NCBI GenBank assembly: GCA_022718015.1
Contig: JAIHZV010000106.1
Location: forward strand, 1 to 5,199
Source of the DNA: Phascolarctobacterium sp.
GTDB lineage: Bacteria > Bacillota > Negativicutes > Acidaminococcales > Acidaminococcaceae
Direction: 5' to 3'
Length of the DNA stretch: 5,199 bases
Part shown: positions 3,721 to 5,199 of the stretch, piece by piece
How the letters are laid out: every line of letters begins with the position of its first letter
Numbering within the stretch: position 1 is the first letter of the stretch
Notes under the pieces: model-generated
What the model was told of the DNA's origin: nothing
Database searches by the model: none
What the model saw: the letters and a program-made list of their open reading frames with translations, nothing else
Made by a program: the position numbers and the translations under genes

Positions 3721-5199
3721 TTGGCTAAATTTCAACACAAGGTTCAGATTATCCCGTTAGGTGGTCTGGGCGAAATTGGTAAAAACATGACAGTATTTCG
3801 TTACGGAGATGACATCATCCTGATTGATGCAGGCTTGATGTTCCCGGAAGACGATATGCTCGGCATAGATTTAGTAATCCCTGATATTACATATTTAATT
3901 GAGAACCAGGATAAGGTGAAGGGCATTTTCCTGACACATGGTCACGAGGACCATATTGGTGCGCTGCCTTATGTTATGAAACAGATTGATTGTCCCGTTT
4001 ATGGTACCGCACTGACTCTGGGTATTCTGCAAGGTCGTTTGAAGGAAAATGGTGTAGGCAACGAAAACCTGCACGTAGTAAAGCCCGGTGATAAAATTAC
4101 CGCCGGTGCCTTCAAGCTTGACTTTATTCGTGTAAACCACAGCATTCCTGATGCTGTAGCTATTGCGATAAACACGCCGATTGGCACGATTATTCACACT
4201 GGCGACTTTAAGATTGACCATACGCCTGTTGATGGACAGGTTATGGAGTTCAACAAGTTTGCTGAGTACGGCGACCGCGGTGTGCTGTGCCTGCTGGCCG
4301 ATAGCACGAACGCTGAGCGTCCTGGCTTTACGCCGAGTGAGAAGATGGTTGGGCAGACCTTTGATGAGGAGTTCCGCTATGCGAAGCACCGCATTATTGT
4401 AGCTACCTTCTCCTCTAACGTTCATCGTATCCAGCAGGTTATTGATACGGCAATCAAGTATGACCGTAAGGTTGCTGTTATTGGCCGCAGCATGGTGAAT
4501 GTTGTGAATATCTCTCGCGAGATGGGCTATCTGAAGGCTCCGGACGGAGTTATTATTGATATTGATGAAACTCATAACTATACGCCGGAGAAGGTTGTTA
4601 TCATTACCACCGGCAGTCAGGGCGAGCCGATGTCTGCGCTGACACGTATGGCTATGAACGACCATAAAAAGGTTGATATTATGCCTGGCGATACCGTTAT
4701 TATCTCCGCTACCCCGATTCCTGGCAACGAGAAGCTGGTATCCCGCACGATTGACCATCTGTATAAGCTGGGTGCTGATGTTATCTATGAAAAGAGCAAT
4801 GGCGTCCATGTTTCCGGTCACGCCAGCCAGGAGGAAATCAAGATGATGCACAATCTGGTGCGTCCGAAATTCTTCATGCCTGTGCATGGCGAATACCGTC
4901 ATCTGGTTAAGCATGCTAATCTGGCGAAGAGCCTGGGTATGCCTGCTGACCACATTGTTATCGGTGAAAATGGCAGCGTTATCGAGCTGACGAAGAACAG
5001 CATCGGGATCAACGGCAAGGTTCCGGCTGGCAAGGTGCTGGTCGATGGCCTCGGCGTTGGCGATGTTGGCAATATCGTTCTGCGTGACCGCCGCCAGCTG
5101 TCTCAGGACGGTATCATGATTGTTGTTGTGACGATTGATAAGGAATCCTGCCACGTTGTTTCCGGTCCGGATATTGTTTCCCGCGGCTTTGTATATGTA
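3721..5199 (+). CDS. rnj: Ribonuclease J (metallo-beta-lactamase/beta-CASP), 3' end cut off
   Basis: 493 residues are visible of a family usually about 555 long, so about 60 C-terminal residues lie beyond the edge. RNase J is a cytoplasmic zinc-dependent enzyme with 5'-to-3' exonuclease and endonuclease activity, central to mRNA decay and rRNA maturation in Firmicutes. The N-terminal block is IIPLGGLGEIGKN (10-22). Metal ligands match the family: HGHEDH (73-78), H140 in NHSIPD, D162 in HTGDFK, and H389 in PVHGEYRH. The beta-CASP part carries LLADSTN (191-197), ATFSSN (228-233), TGSQGEP (297-303) and SGH with H367. The start of the C-terminal domain is seen at VGNIVLRDRR, and the window ends in SRGFVY. 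No residue expected for catalysis is missing. Whether this is RNase J1 or J2 cannot be decided, but the complete catalytic set favours the active J1 type. The gene is transcribed alone as far as visible, without an rpoY-like gene in front as in Bacillus. Confidence 0.96.
   Translation, partial: MAKFQHKVQIIPLGGLGEIGKNMTVFRYGDDIILIDAGLMFPEDDMLGIDLVIPDITYLIENQDKVKGIFLTHGHEDHIGALPYVMKQIDCPVYGTALTLGILQGRLKENGVGNENLHVVKPGDKITAGAFKLDFIRVNHSIPDAVAIAINTPIGTIIHTGDFKIDHTPVDGQVMEFNKFAEYGDRGVLCLLADSTNAERPGFTPSEKMVGQTFDEEFRYAKHRIIVATFSSNVHRIQQVIDTAIKYDRKVAVIGRSMVNVVNISREMGYLKAPDGVIIDIDETHNYTPEKVVIITTGSQGEPMSALTRMAMNDHKKVDIMPGDTVIISATPIPGNEKLVSRTIDHLYKLGADVIYEKSNGVHVSGHASQEEIKMMHNLVRPKFFMPVHGEYRHLVKHANLAKSLGMPADHIVIGENGSVIELTKNSIGINGKVPAGKVLVDGLGVGDVGNIVLRDRRQLSQDGIMIVVVTIDKESCHVVSGPDIVSRGFVYV

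Noticed and set aside
3895..5154. Long - strand open frame of about 419 codons opposite rnj
   Set aside because: It is antisense to a fully conserved RNase J frame and has no recognisable domain; a codon-bias shadow.

Overview
The window most likely comes from a Negativicutes-type bacterium, that is, a Firmicute with an outer membrane. Two features point there together. The left edge holds the C-terminus of a TonB-dependent outer-membrane receptor, and the right part encodes a canonical Firmicutes-style ribonuclease J. A gut or anaerobic lineage such as the Acidaminococcales (for example Phascolarctobacterium) would fit, but the genus cannot be fixed from this sequence alone.

Layout from left to right: (1) 1-128, the last 41 codons of a TonB-dependent receptor on the + strand. 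(2) 129-283, a GC-rich stem-loop and then a strong terminator hairpin placed to serve both the receptor and the convergent gene beyond it. (3) 284-1948, on the - strand, a complete AAA-ATPase-like / PD-(D/E)XK nuclease-like protein with its own extended -10 promoter and ribosome binding site. (4) 1949-2333, a 385-base AT-rich divergent intergenic region. It holds three copies of a ~20-bp sequence at an exact 33-bp period, further degenerate repeat copies, and one promoter for each flanking gene. (5) 2334-3422, on the + strand, a CbiZ-type adenosylcobinamide amidohydrolase with a C-terminal extension of about 120 residues. (6) 3423-3720, a terminator, a good sigma-A-type promoter and an ~85-base leader with two small hairpins. 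(7) 3721-5199, ribonuclease J, starting at TTG and running off the right edge with 493 codons visible.

Functionally this looks like a chromosomal housekeeping region (RNase J) next to a cobamide-salvage gene (cbiZ), interrupted by an AT-richer accessory gene of the AAA/PD-(D/E)XK family. A TonB-dependent receptor close to cbiZ raises the possibility of a corrinoid uptake and remodelling neighbourhood, but the receptor fragment is too short to assign a substrate and the two genes are not in one operon. No RNA genes, CRISPR array, insertion sequence or riboswitch could be supported. No clearly new system is evident. The best candidates for follow-up are the 33-bp repeat cluster beside the nuclease gene and the extra C-terminal region of CbiZ.
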